DNA of 64,000 nucleotides from Sandaracinaceae bacterium (GCA_040218145.1 JAVJQK010000096.1:62001-126000); one strand, 5' to 3'; numbered from the stretch's first letter, positions 43,237-52,150 are shown. Made by a program: numbers and translations. Notes: a model not told the origin generated them from the letters alone.

Positions 43237-43823
43237 AGAGAACGATCAAACCCGCCTGGGACCAGCTGTCCACCCGTCTCCGCCCCTTCGTGCGGCGGCG
43301 GGTGGACAGCGACGTCGACGCCGATGACGTCATGCAAGAGGTCTTGCTGAAGGCGTACCGGGGCATCGGTGAGGTCCGGGACGAGGAGCGCCTCGAGGCG
43401 TGGCTCTACCGGGTGGCTCGCACGTCGATCGCCGACCACCTGCGCGCCCGCCAGCGCCACCCGCTGGTGCGCGGTGACGCGCGGGACGAGGGGGAGGCGC
43501 AACCATCTCAGGAAGACCCGTTCCAGGAAGACCCATTTCGAGAGGACGAGGACGCGGTGGCGCGCGAGGTGGCGCTCTACGTCGCGATGTTCGTCCCCTT
43601 CCTGCCGTCGCCCTACCGCGAGGCCATCACCCTGGTCGAGCTCGAGGGCAAGACCCACCGCGAGGCGGCGGAGATGCTCGGCATCTCGGTGTCCGGGATG
43701 AAGTCGCGCGTCCAGCGCGGCCGGGCCAAGCTCCGGGAGCTGCTCGAGGCCTGCTGCGAGGTCGCCGTGGACGCCCGCGGCAAGGTCATCGCCTGCGAGC
43801 GTCGGGACCAGGACTGCTGCTGA
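43233..43823 (+). CDS. sigZ: SigZ-like ECF sigma factor with Cys-rich tail
   Basis: 196 residues, start overlapping the arsM stop (ATGA). Region 2 (DVDADDVMQEVLLKAYRGI and RLEAWLYRVARTSIADHLRAR) and region 4 (FLPSPYREAITLVELEGKT and EAAEMLGISVSGMKSRVQRG) are clear. The tail has ACCE, ACERR and DCC, the Cys-rich C-terminus of SigZ-type ECFs. No anti-sigma factor gene is present; the tail may sense metalloids directly. Promoter targets unknown. Confidence 0.88.
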   Translation: MKRTIKPAWDQLSTRLRPFVRRRVDSDVDADDVMQEVLLKAYRGIGEVRDEERLEAWLYRVARTSIADHLRARQRHPLVRGDARDEGEAQPSQEDPFQEDPFREDEDAVAREVALYVAMFVPFLPSPYREAITLVELEGKTHREAAEMLGISVSGMKSRVQRGRAKLRELLEACCEVAVDARGKVIACERRDQDCC

Positions 43824-43826
43824 GCC

Positions 43827-44126
43827 TCAGGCCCCGTGCGCGAGCCAGGTGACGGTGATGTTCATCACCTTCATGTAGCCGCTCGTCTTGTACTCGAGCT
43901 TGAACTTGTCGTGCTCGGCTTTGACGACGCGGACCTCGAGCCGGAAGTTCTCCAGCTCCTTCGACTGCGCCTCGAAGCCGGCGAGCGACGCGGTGACGGT
44001 GGGCGGGACCGAGAACGGCTCCGGGAACTTCACGACGAACCGGTGCGTGCGCGGGCCGTGCCCCTTGTGCAGCTCCCAGTCGGGATCGTTGTGGCCTGCC
44101 TTCGCCGTTCCGCTCTGAATCTTCAT
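43827..44126 (-). CDS. H-type lectin domain protein
   Basis: 99 residues from ATG 44126. The sequence FPEPFSVPPTVTASLAGFE, then a beta stretch and a final MNITVTWLAHGA match the H-type lectin (PF09458) fold of discoidin-like agglutinins. Single domain and no signal peptide, so secretion, if any, is non-classical. May bind GalNAc-type sugars. Confidence 0.85.
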   Translation of the reverse strand: MKIQSGTAKAGHNDPDWELHKGHGPRTHRFVVKFPEPFSVPPTVTASLAGFEAQSKELENFRLEVRVVKAEHDKFKLEYKTSGYMKVMNITVTWLAHGA

Positions 44127-44249
44127 GCAGCCCGCACGGTAGGCAGCCCGCCGCGCGGCCGTCAACCGCCCAGCGCGCGGGTGTGATTCTCACGGGTCCG
44201 GAACGATCCCGGGTAGGTCGGCCTCCGCTTCGTCGTATCCTCGGCCGCC

Positions 44250-44711
44250 ATGACGCGGAGTCTGATCGCGCGACGTCGGGAGCTGCCGAAGAAGCGGAAC
44301 CTCAAGAAGGTGCCCTTCGTCGAGCTGGCGCCCGGTCGGCTGCAGGGGGTGGTCTCGAGCGGGTCGGACGCCAAGCGCGTCTACGTCTCCTTCGTCGACG
44401 CCGGCAGCACCGACTTCTACTGCTCGACCAACAACAACCGCCCGTGCGGCGGGCTGCGCGGCGCGCCGTGCAAGCACATCCAGGCCATGATCGACAACGC
44501 CGTCGCGCAGTACGGCGGCGCGCGCGTGGCGAAGCACCTGGGCATGGAGGAGGCCACCGACGCGCGCGCGATCCGGAGCGCCATCCGGGGCACGCAGAAC
44601 AAGCAGCCGGCGAGCGAGGTCTTCAGCCGCTTCCTCGCCTACCTCCGCTACGTCGAGCTCGACGGGACGCGCGAGCCCCTGCCCGAGCTGACCTGGTTCG
44701 TGACGGGATGA
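44250..44711 (+). CDS. SWIM-like zinc protein, first gene of the MoxR/VWA operon
   Basis: 153 residues. Zinc-binding set DFYCST (C58), RPCGG (C66) and APCKHIQ (C74, H76) gives C-x7-C-x7-C-x-H, a spaced-out SWIM finger. It sits at the head of a five-gene operon; TATCCT at 44236-44241 is a possible -10. Its TGA overlaps the next ATG (ATGA). SWIM fingers mediate DNA or protein binding; here it probably directs or substrates the AAA+ machine. The role is inferred from context. Confidence 0.72.
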   Translation: MTRSLIARRRELPKKRNLKKVPFVELAPGRLQGVVSSGSDAKRVYVSFVDAGSTDFYCSTNNNRPCGGLRGAPCKHIQAMIDNAVAQYGGARVAKHLGMEEATDARAIRSAIRGTQNKQPASEVFSRFLAYLRYVELDGTREPLPELTWFVTG

Positions 44712-46012
44712 GCGCGCTCGACGATCAGCTGCCCGCGGGGGTCGAGGACGCGCTCGAGGTGGTGCGCGCCCTGGACGTCGGGCTCGTCGGTGGGCTCAGC
44801 CGGCTCGGCGGCGCGGAGCGTGAGCGGGTCGAGGGGCTCGGCTCGCTCTTCGCCGGCACGCCGCTCGCGCCCGCGCTCGAGCGCGCCGCGCCCGGGTTCG
44901 CGAAGGGCACGCCAGGGGAGGACGACATCGCGGCCTTCGCCGCCGCGCGCGCGTCGCTCCTCGGCGCCGTACACGACGCGCTGCTCGCGCAGGCCTGCGC
45001 CGCCCTCGGACGCGACGTGCCGCCGGATCCCGCGCTGGGTCCGCCCGTCACGCTCAGCCCGGAGGACGAGGCCCCGCTCCGCAACGCGCGGCACTGGCTG
45101 CTCGAGCTGGGCAGCGCGGGTCTGTCCCAGATCAGCCCCGCCGCGGTCGCGCCCTTCGCCTCGACGCTCGAGACCCTCGCCGAGCGCCCCGCCCTGCAGC
45201 GGCCGGCGGCGATGCTCAGCGGCTTCTTCGACGAGCTGGCCGAGTCGCTGCCGCTGTCGAGCCGGGACGACGCGCCCATCCCGCGCTGGCCGGACCTCTG
45301 GATGCAGAGCGTGATCGCGGCCGGGCCCACCCTGTCCGTGGAGGAGGCGCCCTTCGAGGGCGAGCTGAGGCCGCTGGGGGTCGAGCTTCGACATCACGAC
45401 CACGCGATGTCGGCCGTGGTGCACGGCGTGATGGACGGCGAGATCGTGCGGGCGAGCTTCACCGGCTGGAAGGTCGACGCGCTCCTCGGCGACGAGGCGC
45501 TGCGGGTCCTGCCCGCGCCCGCGCTGGACGCGATGACGAGCGACTCAGTCCTCGCGGTCGGAGGCGTCCGGCGCGGCGCGGATCTGATCGTGTCCGAGGC
45601 GCAGCCGACCGGGAAGCACGACCCGTACGTCTCGATCGACGCGCTCCCGTTCCCGGTCGCCGCGCCCGCGGACCGTCACCCCATCCACCTGGCCATCCCG
45701 GTGGTGCTGCCCGAGTGCGCGCTCCGCGAAGAGGGCGGCGCGCGCTTCGTCGACCCCCTCGGGGTCCGGCTCGCCGAGGAGCGCGTCAGCCCGCTCTACG
45801 CGGCGAAGAAGGGCGGCGCGCTCGAGGCGCCCGACGCGATGATCGGCCTGCTGCGCTGGGACGCGGGCTGGTCGCTCCAGCCCCTCGACGCGAAGCTCGG
45901 CAAGCTGCGCTGGAACCTGGACGAGGCCGTGGCCGCGGCGAGGAAGGCGGCGAAGGCCACCGACACCCTGAGCGTGCTGACCGAGCGCGCCTCGAAGCTG
46001 CTGAGGAGCTGA
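44708..46012 (+). CDS. 434-aa operon protein, family not recognised
   Basis: 434 residues, ATGA-coupled to the SWIM gene and TGATG-coupled to the VWA gene. Alanine- and leucine-rich helices fill the first 220 residues. Beta-rich blocks (GVELRHHDHAMSAVVHGVM, VRASFTGWKVDALL) follow, then a long C-terminal helix. No signal peptide, TM helix or catalytic motif. Its fixed place between SWIM and VWA suggests a structural subunit of the same complex. I do not recognise the family; it does not read like DUF5691. Confidence 0.72.
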   Translation: MSALDDQLPAGVEDALEVVRALDVGLVGGLSRLGGAERERVEGLGSLFAGTPLAPALERAAPGFAKGTPGEDDIAAFAAARASLLGAVHDALLAQACAALGRDVPPDPALGPPVTLSPEDEAPLRNARHWLLELGSAGLSQISPAAVAPFASTLETLAERPALQRPAAMLSGFFDELAESLPLSSRDDAPIPRWPDLWMQSVIAAGPTLSVEEAPFEGELRPLGVELRHHDHAMSAVVHGVMDGEIVRASFTGWKVDALLGDEALRVLPAPALDAMTSDSVLAVGGVRRGADLIVSEAQPTGKHDPYVSIDALPFPVAAPADRHPIHLAIPVVLPECALREEGGARFVDPLGVRLAEERVSPLYAAKKGGALEAPDAMIGLLRWDAGWSLQPLDAKLGKLRWNLDEAVAAARKAAKATDTLSVLTERASKLLRS

Positions 46013-47448
46013 TGGGCGCGACCGAGAACCGCCGCAGCCTCCTCCTCTGGCGCACCCTGGCCACCGCGCTCGGGACCGACCGCGCGGAGCTGGACCCGGC
46101 CGCGACGCAGATCCTCCTCGACGCGGATCTGCCGCCGATCCTGCTCGACCCGCGCGCGTCGGTGAAGGACGTGATGCGGCGCCACCCCGAGCTCGCCGCG
46201 GAGCTCCACGGCATCGTCCCCGAGGAGGAGGGCCCCGTCGACGACGCGTCGGTGCGGCGGACGGCGCTCTACAGCAAGCTGCTCCTCAACGTGTTCGAGC
46301 CCGCGGCGGGGGACGGCACCATCGAGGCGAGCCAGTACTCCCAGTGGCTCGAGGACGTCGGCGCGTTCGAGAAGGCGCTCGGCTACGCGCCGGGGGAGCT
46401 GTCGGGCGGGGGGACGCCAGGGCGCTCGAGCGGCGCGCCGTCGCCGACCGCGAAGGACACGCCCGCGTCGGGCGGCGGGCCCGAGGTGACGAGCGGCGAT
46501 CTCGAGATGGCGCTCGGCGAGATCCAGCGCGGTCGCGGGCTGATGAGCGAGCCCGAGATCAAGGCGGGCATCGCGGGCATGGAGAAGCGCCTCGTCGATC
46601 GCATGGCGCTGCACGAGGTGCTGAAGGACCGCGCGCTCGCGGAGAAGCTCACGCCGTCGATGGCGCTGACCGAGCAGCTGCTGCGGCACAAGGGGCGGCT
46701 CGAGGGCGAGGCGCTGCGGAACGCGAAGCGGCTCATCCGGCGCTTCGTCGACCAGCTCGCCGATCTCCTGAAGAAGGAGGTGGTGAGCGCACCGAAGGGC
46801 AAGGTCGACACCTCGATCCCGCCCAAGCGCGTCTTCCGCAACCTCGACCTGAAGAAGACGATCTGGCGCAACCTCACCAACTGGAACCCGGACGAGCAGC
46901 GCCTCTACGTCGACCGCCTCTTCTACCGCCGCACCGCGACGAAGAAGCAGAACACGCGCCTCATCGTCGTCGTCGACCAGTCCGGCTCGATGGTGCACGC
47001 GATGGTGAACTGCACGATCCTCGCGTCGATCTTCGCCGGCCTGCCGCGCGTGGAGGCTTACCTCTACGCGTTCGACACCGAGGTCATCGATCTCTCGCCC
47101 TGGGTCGACGACCCCTTCGAGGCCCTGCTCCGCACGAAGCTCGGCGGCGGCAACGACGGCCCCAAGGCGATGCGCGCGGCGGCGGCCCGCATCCAGGACC
47201 CGCGCAAGACCGTGATGGTCTGGATCAGCGACTTCTACGAGTTCCAGAACGACAAGCCGCTCTTCGCGATGATCGAGGCCGTGAAGCAGTCCGGCGTGAC
47301 CTTCATCCCCGTCGGCTCGGTCTCGAGCGGCGGCTACTTCAACGTCAACCCGTGGTTCCGACAGAAGCTGAAGTCGATCGGGACGCCGGTGGTGAGCGGC
47401 AGCCTCAAGACGCTCGTGCGCGAGCTCAAGTCGGCCTTGCCGGTCTGA
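46012..47448 (+). CDS. VWA domain protein of the MoxR operon
   Basis: 478 residues. The N-terminal 250 residues are helical with a low-complexity Gly/Ser/Pro linker (130-157). A CobT/CoxE-type VWA domain begins near 315 with MIDAS DQSGSM (D322), a T-equivalent (LGGGNDGPKAM) and WISDFYEF. MoxR-type ATPases usually partner such VWA proteins to deliver or remodel targets. A 14-bp gap leads to the MoxR gene. Confidence 0.9.
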   Translation: MGATENRRSLLLWRTLATALGTDRAELDPAATQILLDADLPPILLDPRASVKDVMRRHPELAAELHGIVPEEEGPVDDASVRRTALYSKLLLNVFEPAAGDGTIEASQYSQWLEDVGAFEKALGYAPGELSGGGTPGRSSGAPSPTAKDTPASGGGPEVTSGDLEMALGEIQRGRGLMSEPEIKAGIAGMEKRLVDRMALHEVLKDRALAEKLTPSMALTEQLLRHKGRLEGEALRNAKRLIRRFVDQLADLLKKEVVSAPKGKVDTSIPPKRVFRNLDLKKTIWRNLTNWNPDEQRLYVDRLFYRRTATKKQNTRLIVVVDQSGSMVHAMVNCTILASIFAGLPRVEAYLYAFDTEVIDLSPWVDDPFEALLRTKLGGGNDGPKAMRAAAARIQDPRKTVMVWISDFYEFQNDKPLFAMIEAVKQSGVTFIPVGSVSSGGYFNVNPWFRQKLKSIGTPVVSGSLKTLVRELKSALPV

Positions 47449-47462
47449 GGAGCAGACAGAGA

Positions 47463-48587
47463 ATGGCGAAAGAAAAGCAAGAATCCCTGCGCCTCCCCGC
47501 CGAGACGCGCTACGCGGACGAGCTGCGCTACCTCGCCGAGGCGGACACGGGGCCGCGGCCCTTCTCCTGGCGACTCACGCCCAAGATGGTGCGCGTCTTC
47601 GTGCTCGGGAGCCGCCCCGAGGACGGGCTCGAGCGCGAGATCCCGCAGAAGTGGTTCGGTCAGACCTCGATCGTCGAGCGCGCGATCGTCACGCTCGCGT
47701 CGGACCGCGGGCTGCTGCTCATCGGCGATCCGGGCACGGGCAAGAGCTGGCTGGCGGAGCTGCTCTCGGCCGCGATCTGCGACGCCTCGACCCACGTGGT
47801 GCAGGGCACGGCGGGCACGACCGAAGACCAGATCAAGTACTCGTGGAACGTCGCGATGGTCATCGGCAAGGGGCAGACGCGCGCCGCGCTGATCCCCTCG
47901 CCGATCATGACCGCGATGGAGCTGGGCGCGCTCGGCCGCTTCGAGGAGCTGACCCGCTGCACCTCGGACGTGCAGGACGCGCTCATCTCGATCCTCAGCG
48001 AGAAGTACGTCTCCATCCCCGAGCTGGACGAGGACAACACCGCCTTTGCCCAGCCCGGCTTCAACATCATCGCCACCGCGAACAGCCGCGACCGCGGCGT
48101 CAACGATCTCTCGAGCGCGCTCAAGCGCCGCTTCAACTTCATCCACATCCCCGTGGTGACGAACAAGAAGCAGGAGCAGGAGATCGTGCTCTTCCGGGTG
48201 CGTGACCTCCTCAAGCGCAACCAGTTCGAGGTCGAGGTCCCGCCGACCATGCTCGACCTCTTGCTCACGACGTTCCGCGATCTGCGCGAGGTGATGCGGA
48301 GCGCGGACACCGACGACGAGCGCATCGAGAGCGCGCTCTCGACCGCGGAGCAGATCGGCGTGCTCGAGGACGCGGTGCTGCACAGCCAGTTCTTCGGCGC
48401 GGCCGCGCTCGACTCGGGAACGCTCGCGCAGTCGCTCGTCGGCACGCTGGTCCGGCGCCTGCCCGAGGACGTCGCGGTGATGAACCGCTTCTGGCACTCG
48501 GTGGTCGACAAGCGCGCCAAGGAAGAGGAGGGCGAGTGGAAGCCCTTCCTCGAGGGCGGCAAGCAGGCGATGGCCAACCTGAAGTGA
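47463..48587 (+). CDS. MoxR-type AAA+ ATPase
   Basis: 374 residues. Walker A GDPGTGKS (88-95), the Walker B region near MELGALGRFEELTRC, sensor 1 IIATANSRDRG (203-212) and the Arg-finger helix SSALKRRF. The MoxR class hallmark RFEELTR is present. It forms hexameric rings that remodel protein complexes. GTGA overlap with the DUF5682 gene. Confidence 0.94.
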   Translation: MAKEKQESLRLPAETRYADELRYLAEADTGPRPFSWRLTPKMVRVFVLGSRPEDGLEREIPQKWFGQTSIVERAIVTLASDRGLLLIGDPGTGKSWLAELLSAAICDASTHVVQGTAGTTEDQIKYSWNVAMVIGKGQTRAALIPSPIMTAMELGALGRFEELTRCTSDVQDALISILSEKYVSIPELDEDNTAFAQPGFNIIATANSRDRGVNDLSSALKRRFNFIHIPVVTNKKQEQEIVLFRVRDLLKRNQFEVEVPPTMLDLLLTTFRDLREVMRSADTDDERIESALSTAEQIGVLEDAVLHSQFFGAAALDSGTLAQSLVGTLVRRLPEDVAVMNRFWHSVVDKRAKEEEGEWKPFLEGGKQAMANLK

Positions 48588-51376
48588 GCGACCGCCTCAC
48601 GCCGCTGCGCGAGCAGCTCCTCGCCGCCGCGAAGGCGCTCTCCGACGAGCCGCTCGAGACGCTGCTCGCCGGGATGGCCGACGACGTCGCGCGCGCGAGC
48701 CGGGAGCGGCTCGAGATCTTCCCGGTCGCGCACCACAGCCCGGCGAGCGCGGTGCACCTGGTGCGTCGGCTTCGCGAGAAGGCGCCGCGGGTGATCTTCC
48801 TCGAGCTCTGCGAGGACCTCGACGCGAAGCTCGACGAGCTGGGCGACTGCAAGCTCCCGGTCGCGCTCCAGGCCTTCGCGCACGAGACGAGCGGCTTCCC
48901 GCCCGAGCGCGCGCCGCTCAGCGTGGTGGCGCCCTTGACCGAGCACAGCGCGGAGCTGCAGGCGATCGCGTTCGCGCAGACGCACCCGGACACCGAGATC
49001 GTCTTCGTCGACCGCTCGGTGGACCACGTCTTCCAGTGGGAGCGAGACCCCGAGCACGACGAGGACGCCGACGAGGAGGACGAGAGCGCGCGGCTGCACG
49101 GTGGCGCGATCGGGGTGGAGGTCGGCCAGCTGATCCCCAGCTTCGACGCCTTCCGCGAGACCATCTGCGCCCACGCCAAGGTCGCGCACTGGTCCGAGTG
49201 GTGGTCGCTCTACGTCGAGCAGGCGACGATGGACGCCGACTACGACACCTACCGCGAGGTCTACTTCCTGGTCGGCAGCCTCATCCGGCGCCTCGGCGTG
49301 CGGAAGGAGCTGGTCGAGATGGACCGGGACCGCGAGCGCTTCATGTGGACGCGCATGAAGGACTGGCTCGACCTGCACGACGTCGCGCCCGAAGACGCCT
49401 TGCACATCTGTGGCGCCGCCCACGCGGCGAGCGACGTCGAGGAGTTCGGCGTCGACAGCCCCGCGCGCTGGGCGATCCCGCCGCGCACCGAGACCCAGTG
49501 GCTCTACGGCTTCATCCCCTCGAGTCACCACGCCATCGAGCATCAGTTCGGCCACCCGGTCGGCACGATCACCCTCGCAGCCGAGAGCTGGCGCAAGGCC
49601 ACCAAGGGCCTGTCGCTGACGCCGTTCGCGCTGCCCAAGCCCGGGGGCACGGGAAAGAAGAGCGCGGCGAAGCCGAAGAAGATCAAGAAGGCCAATGCGC
49701 CCGTGGCGATCGAGGGCGGCGTGATCGGGCTCATGCAGCGCCCGCCCGCGCTGGCCCAGGAGGACCACGCGGAGCTGTTGCGCTGGTGCACGGGCATCGT
49801 CTCGCTCGCGCGCAAGAACGGGTACCTGGCGAGCACCGCCGACGCGATCGCGATCTACGAGACCGTGATCCTGCTCGCGCGGCTGCGCGCGCGCCGTCAC
49901 CCGAGCGCGTACGACTTCAGCGACGCGGCGGTGACCTGCCTCGAGAAGATGGCCGTGCCCGGCAAGCGCGACGTGCGCCGGCTCTGCGAGATCCTGCTCG
50001 GCGGCGACCGCGTCGGGCAGGTCGGCTACAGCTCGCTCCCGCCGCTGGTGCAGAACGTCTACGACCGCCTCGCTCCGGCGGGGGTGACGCCGGGCAAGAC
50101 CACGGTCACGCGCTGGCTCGTCGACTTCTCGAAGGACGCGAGCAAGCAGGGCTGCTCCGACTTGCTGTGGCGGCTGAGCTGGCTCCTCCCGGGCACCCGC
50201 GTCGCGCGCCCGATCATGGGTCAGCGGGCGCTCGGTGAGCGCTCCCCCCAGGAGAGCTGGGACATCAAGCTCGGCGGCTCCGAGCAGCGGCACCTGATCG
50301 AGCTCGCCTACGAGGGCGTGACCGTCGAGCAGGTGCTCGAGCGGCGGCTGCGCGAGCACGCGTACGGGCCGAAGTCGACGACGATCACCGCGCTCGAGGC
50401 GGCCGAGCGGAGCCTCGCGCTCCTGCACTCGCCGCGCCTGACCGAGGACCTCGGCGAGCGCGCGGTCAGCCTCCTGATGGGGGAGCGCGGAGCGGCGGAC
50501 GCGCGGCCGATCTTCGAGGAGGCGCGCCGCCTGGTCCACTACTACCGCGGCACCCCGGCCGGCCTCGCGGGCTGGCTCGAGCGCTTCGTCACCAGCGGCT
50601 ACTCCCACTACGCCAGCCAGCTCCCCGACGCGTTCGCGGACCGCGGCACCAGCCCCGAGCAGCTCGCGGCCATGCTCGCCTTCGTCTTCACCCTGGAGAG
50701 CCTCGCGCTCTCGCTCGGCTGCGATCGGAGCGAGCTTCACATCGCCCTCGAGCAGGCCGACACCGACGACCCCAACAAGCTGGGCCTCCTGTGGGTGGCC
50801 GAGTGGCTGCTGGACCTGAAGACCGAGGCCGACGTGCGCGCCGCCTACGCGAACGCGCTCGAGAACCCGCTCCTGCGGCGCGCCTTCCCCGCCTACCTGA
50901 GCGGGCTGTTGCGCGCCCTCGAGCTGTCACCCCGGGTGAGCGCCATCGCGACCGAGCTGCTGAGCCGCGCGTTCAGCGAGCTGCCCGACAGCGTGCTCCT
51001 GCCCTGGTTGCCCGGCCTGCTCCAGACCCTGCAGCCGCTCGCGCGCGACGTCCTGCCCGCCCTCCTCGACGAGCTGGCCCGGTCGATGCCCACGAAGCTC
51101 ACCGAGCTCGACGCCTGGACCCCGCCCTGGGAGGCGAGCGCGCCCGCGGCCACGTCCGCGGCGGCGACCCCAGCTCCGAGCGGCGGCGCAGCGCTCCTCT
51201 TCGCGCACCGCGCCTCCACGAGCGCCCACGCCGCGCGCCTGGGCGAGCCCGCCACCTGGGCCGAGCCCGACGCCGCGCCGCCCGCCCCGAGCGCACCTTC
51301 GAACGGCGTCGCCGCCCTCCTCGCCGACCACCCAGCGGCCCTCGCGGCCCACACCCGCCGCCTCGACCGACGCTGA
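48584..51376 (+). CDS. DUF5682-family protein, terminal gene of the MoxR/VWA operon
   Basis: 930 residues, GTG start overlapping the MoxR stop. The N-terminal domain has AHHSPAS (49-55), VIFLEL (E74) and HICGAAHA (274-281). These are the motif positions of DUF5682, which recall ChaN/EreA/TIKI-like His- and Glu-rich hydrolase folds. The rest is a long helical solenoid. The last ~110 residues are Ala/Pro-rich with two similar elements, GGAALLFAHRASTSAHAARLG and NGVAALLADHPAALAAHTRRL, each ending in AH-x-x-RL. DUF5682 recurs beside SWIM, MoxR and VWA genes in actinobacteria (from memory). Confidence 0.85.
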   Translation: MSDRLTPLREQLLAAAKALSDEPLETLLAGMADDVARASRERLEIFPVAHHSPASAVHLVRRLREKAPRVIFLELCEDLDAKLDELGDCKLPVALQAFAHETSGFPPERAPLSVVAPLTEHSAELQAIAFAQTHPDTEIVFVDRSVDHVFQWERDPEHDEDADEEDESARLHGGAIGVEVGQLIPSFDAFRETICAHAKVAHWSEWWSLYVEQATMDADYDTYREVYFLVGSLIRRLGVRKELVEMDRDRERFMWTRMKDWLDLHDVAPEDALHICGAAHAASDVEEFGVDSPARWAIPPRTETQWLYGFIPSSHHAIEHQFGHPVGTITLAAESWRKATKGLSLTPFALPKPGGTGKKSAAKPKKIKKANAPVAIEGGVIGLMQRPPALAQEDHAELLRWCTGIVSLARKNGYLASTADAIAIYETVILLARLRARRHPSAYDFSDAAVTCLEKMAVPGKRDVRRLCEILLGGDRVGQVGYSSLPPLVQNVYDRLAPAGVTPGKTTVTRWLVDFSKDASKQGCSDLLWRLSWLLPGTRVARPIMGQRALGERSPQESWDIKLGGSEQRHLIELAYEGVTVEQVLERRLREHAYGPKSTTITALEAAERSLALLHSPRLTEDLGERAVSLLMGERGAADARPIFEEARRLVHYYRGTPAGLAGWLERFVTSGYSHYASQLPDAFADRGTSPEQLAAMLAFVFTLESLALSLGCDRSELHIALEQADTDDPNKLGLLWVAEWLLDLKTEADVRAAYANALENPLLRRAFPAYLSGLLRALELSPRVSAIATELLSRAFSELPDSVLLPWLPGLLQTLQPLARDVLPALLDELARSMPTKLTELDAWTPPWEASAPAATSAAATPAPSGGAALLFAHRASTSAHAARLGEPATWAEPDAAPPAPSAPSNGVAALLADHPAALAAHTRRLDRR

Positions 51377-51390
51377 GCGAGACCTCCGGA

Positions 51391-51408
51391 GGCGCCGGGG
51401 GAGGCGCC
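51391..51408 (+). terminator. Hairpin after the MoxR/VWA operon
   Basis: GGCGCC-N6-GGCGCC forms a 6-bp stem 14 nt after the DUF5682 stop; CCTCCGGAGG just before it adds further secondary structure. No U-run, so weakly supported as an intrinsic terminator. Confidence 0.4.
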
Positions 51409-51503
51409 AGGGACGGTGTTTACTTGTGAACTTCTTGACACCTAGGGTTGCGCGCGACGGCACGTATGGTTGACAACAAGTCAACAAGTAAACACCGTCC
51501 CTG
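51408..51503. mobile_element. MITE-like element with 20-bp perfect inverted repeats
   Basis: CAGGGACGGTGTTTACTTGT at 51408-51427 is the exact reverse complement of 51484-51503, and similarity continues inward for about 12 more bases. The 96-bp, gene-free unit sits between two genes, which fits a MITE or REPIN. The arm resembles sequences I associate with REP-type (RAYT/Y1) elements, but no transposase is present. No convincing target duplication. Confidence 0.7.
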
Positions 51504-51541
51504 TCAGCTCAGCCGCGCTGTCCGCGCAGCCGCGGGCTGGG

Positions 51542-51985
51542 TCACACGAGGGTGGGGAGGGGCGGGGCGCCGTATGGGGGGCAGCAGCTGTGGTCGATGT
51601 GGACGCGGCGCTGCCTGGGGTGCTTGCGCGACTCGGCGTGGGCGCGCTCCTCGCGGGAGACCGAGGGCGGCTCGTCGACGGATCCGGGGTCGACGGCGCG
51701 CGGGGGGGAGACGGGCGGCCGGACTGGGGCGGCCTCGGGCGGCTGGGTCTCGAGCGGCTCCATCGCGACCTCCAGGGTGGGCGCGGGCGCGGGCGCGGGC
51801 GGCTCGGGGGGCGGGGTCCCGCACGCGCCCAGGGTCGCGCCGCCGTAGAAGAGCAGGGCGCGCGTGACCTGCCGGACGACGCGTGGGCCTCGCTCGGGGC
51901 CCGGGGAGATGGGGCCCCCACAGAAAGGGCACGGGCCATCCGGGCGGACGTGGCGGTCGCAGCGCGAGCAGGGGCGAAGCGTCAT
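51542..51985 (-). CDS. Zinc-ribbon single-TM protein
   Basis: 147 residues from ATG 51985. N-terminal CSRC...CPFC ribbon (MTLRPCSRCDRHVRPDGPC), a TM helix (VTRALLFYGGATLGACG) and a Pro-rich acidic C-terminal part ending CCPPYGAPP. It belongs to a style of zinc-ribbon/TM proteins common in myxobacteria. Divergent from the lysozyme-like gene. Confidence 0.62.
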   Translation of the reverse strand: MTLRPCSRCDRHVRPDGPCPFCGGPISPGPERGPRVVRQVTRALLFYGGATLGACGTPPPEPPAPAPAPTLEVAMEPLETQPPEAAPVRPPVSPPRAVDPGSVDEPPSVSREERAHAESRKHPRQRRVHIDHSCCPPYGAPPLPTLV

Positions 51986-52150
51986 CGGGGCTTCGACGCG
52001 CCAGCCCCCGATTCGTTCTGAGGTGTCTGGTCCCCGGCCGGCGCCGTGGACGCTCCCTGCGCTCGGGTCCACGGTCCCCACTTCGCGAGGCTCTTCGCCC
52101 GCCAACCCCCGCAGATCGTGACGGAACGAACCCTGCTCTGAGGTCTCGCG

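Noticed and set aside
47660-50740. 1026-aa open frame antisense to MoxR and DUF5682
   Set aside because: Arg/Leu-rich, low complexity and no start context; a GC-bias shadow of two certain genes.
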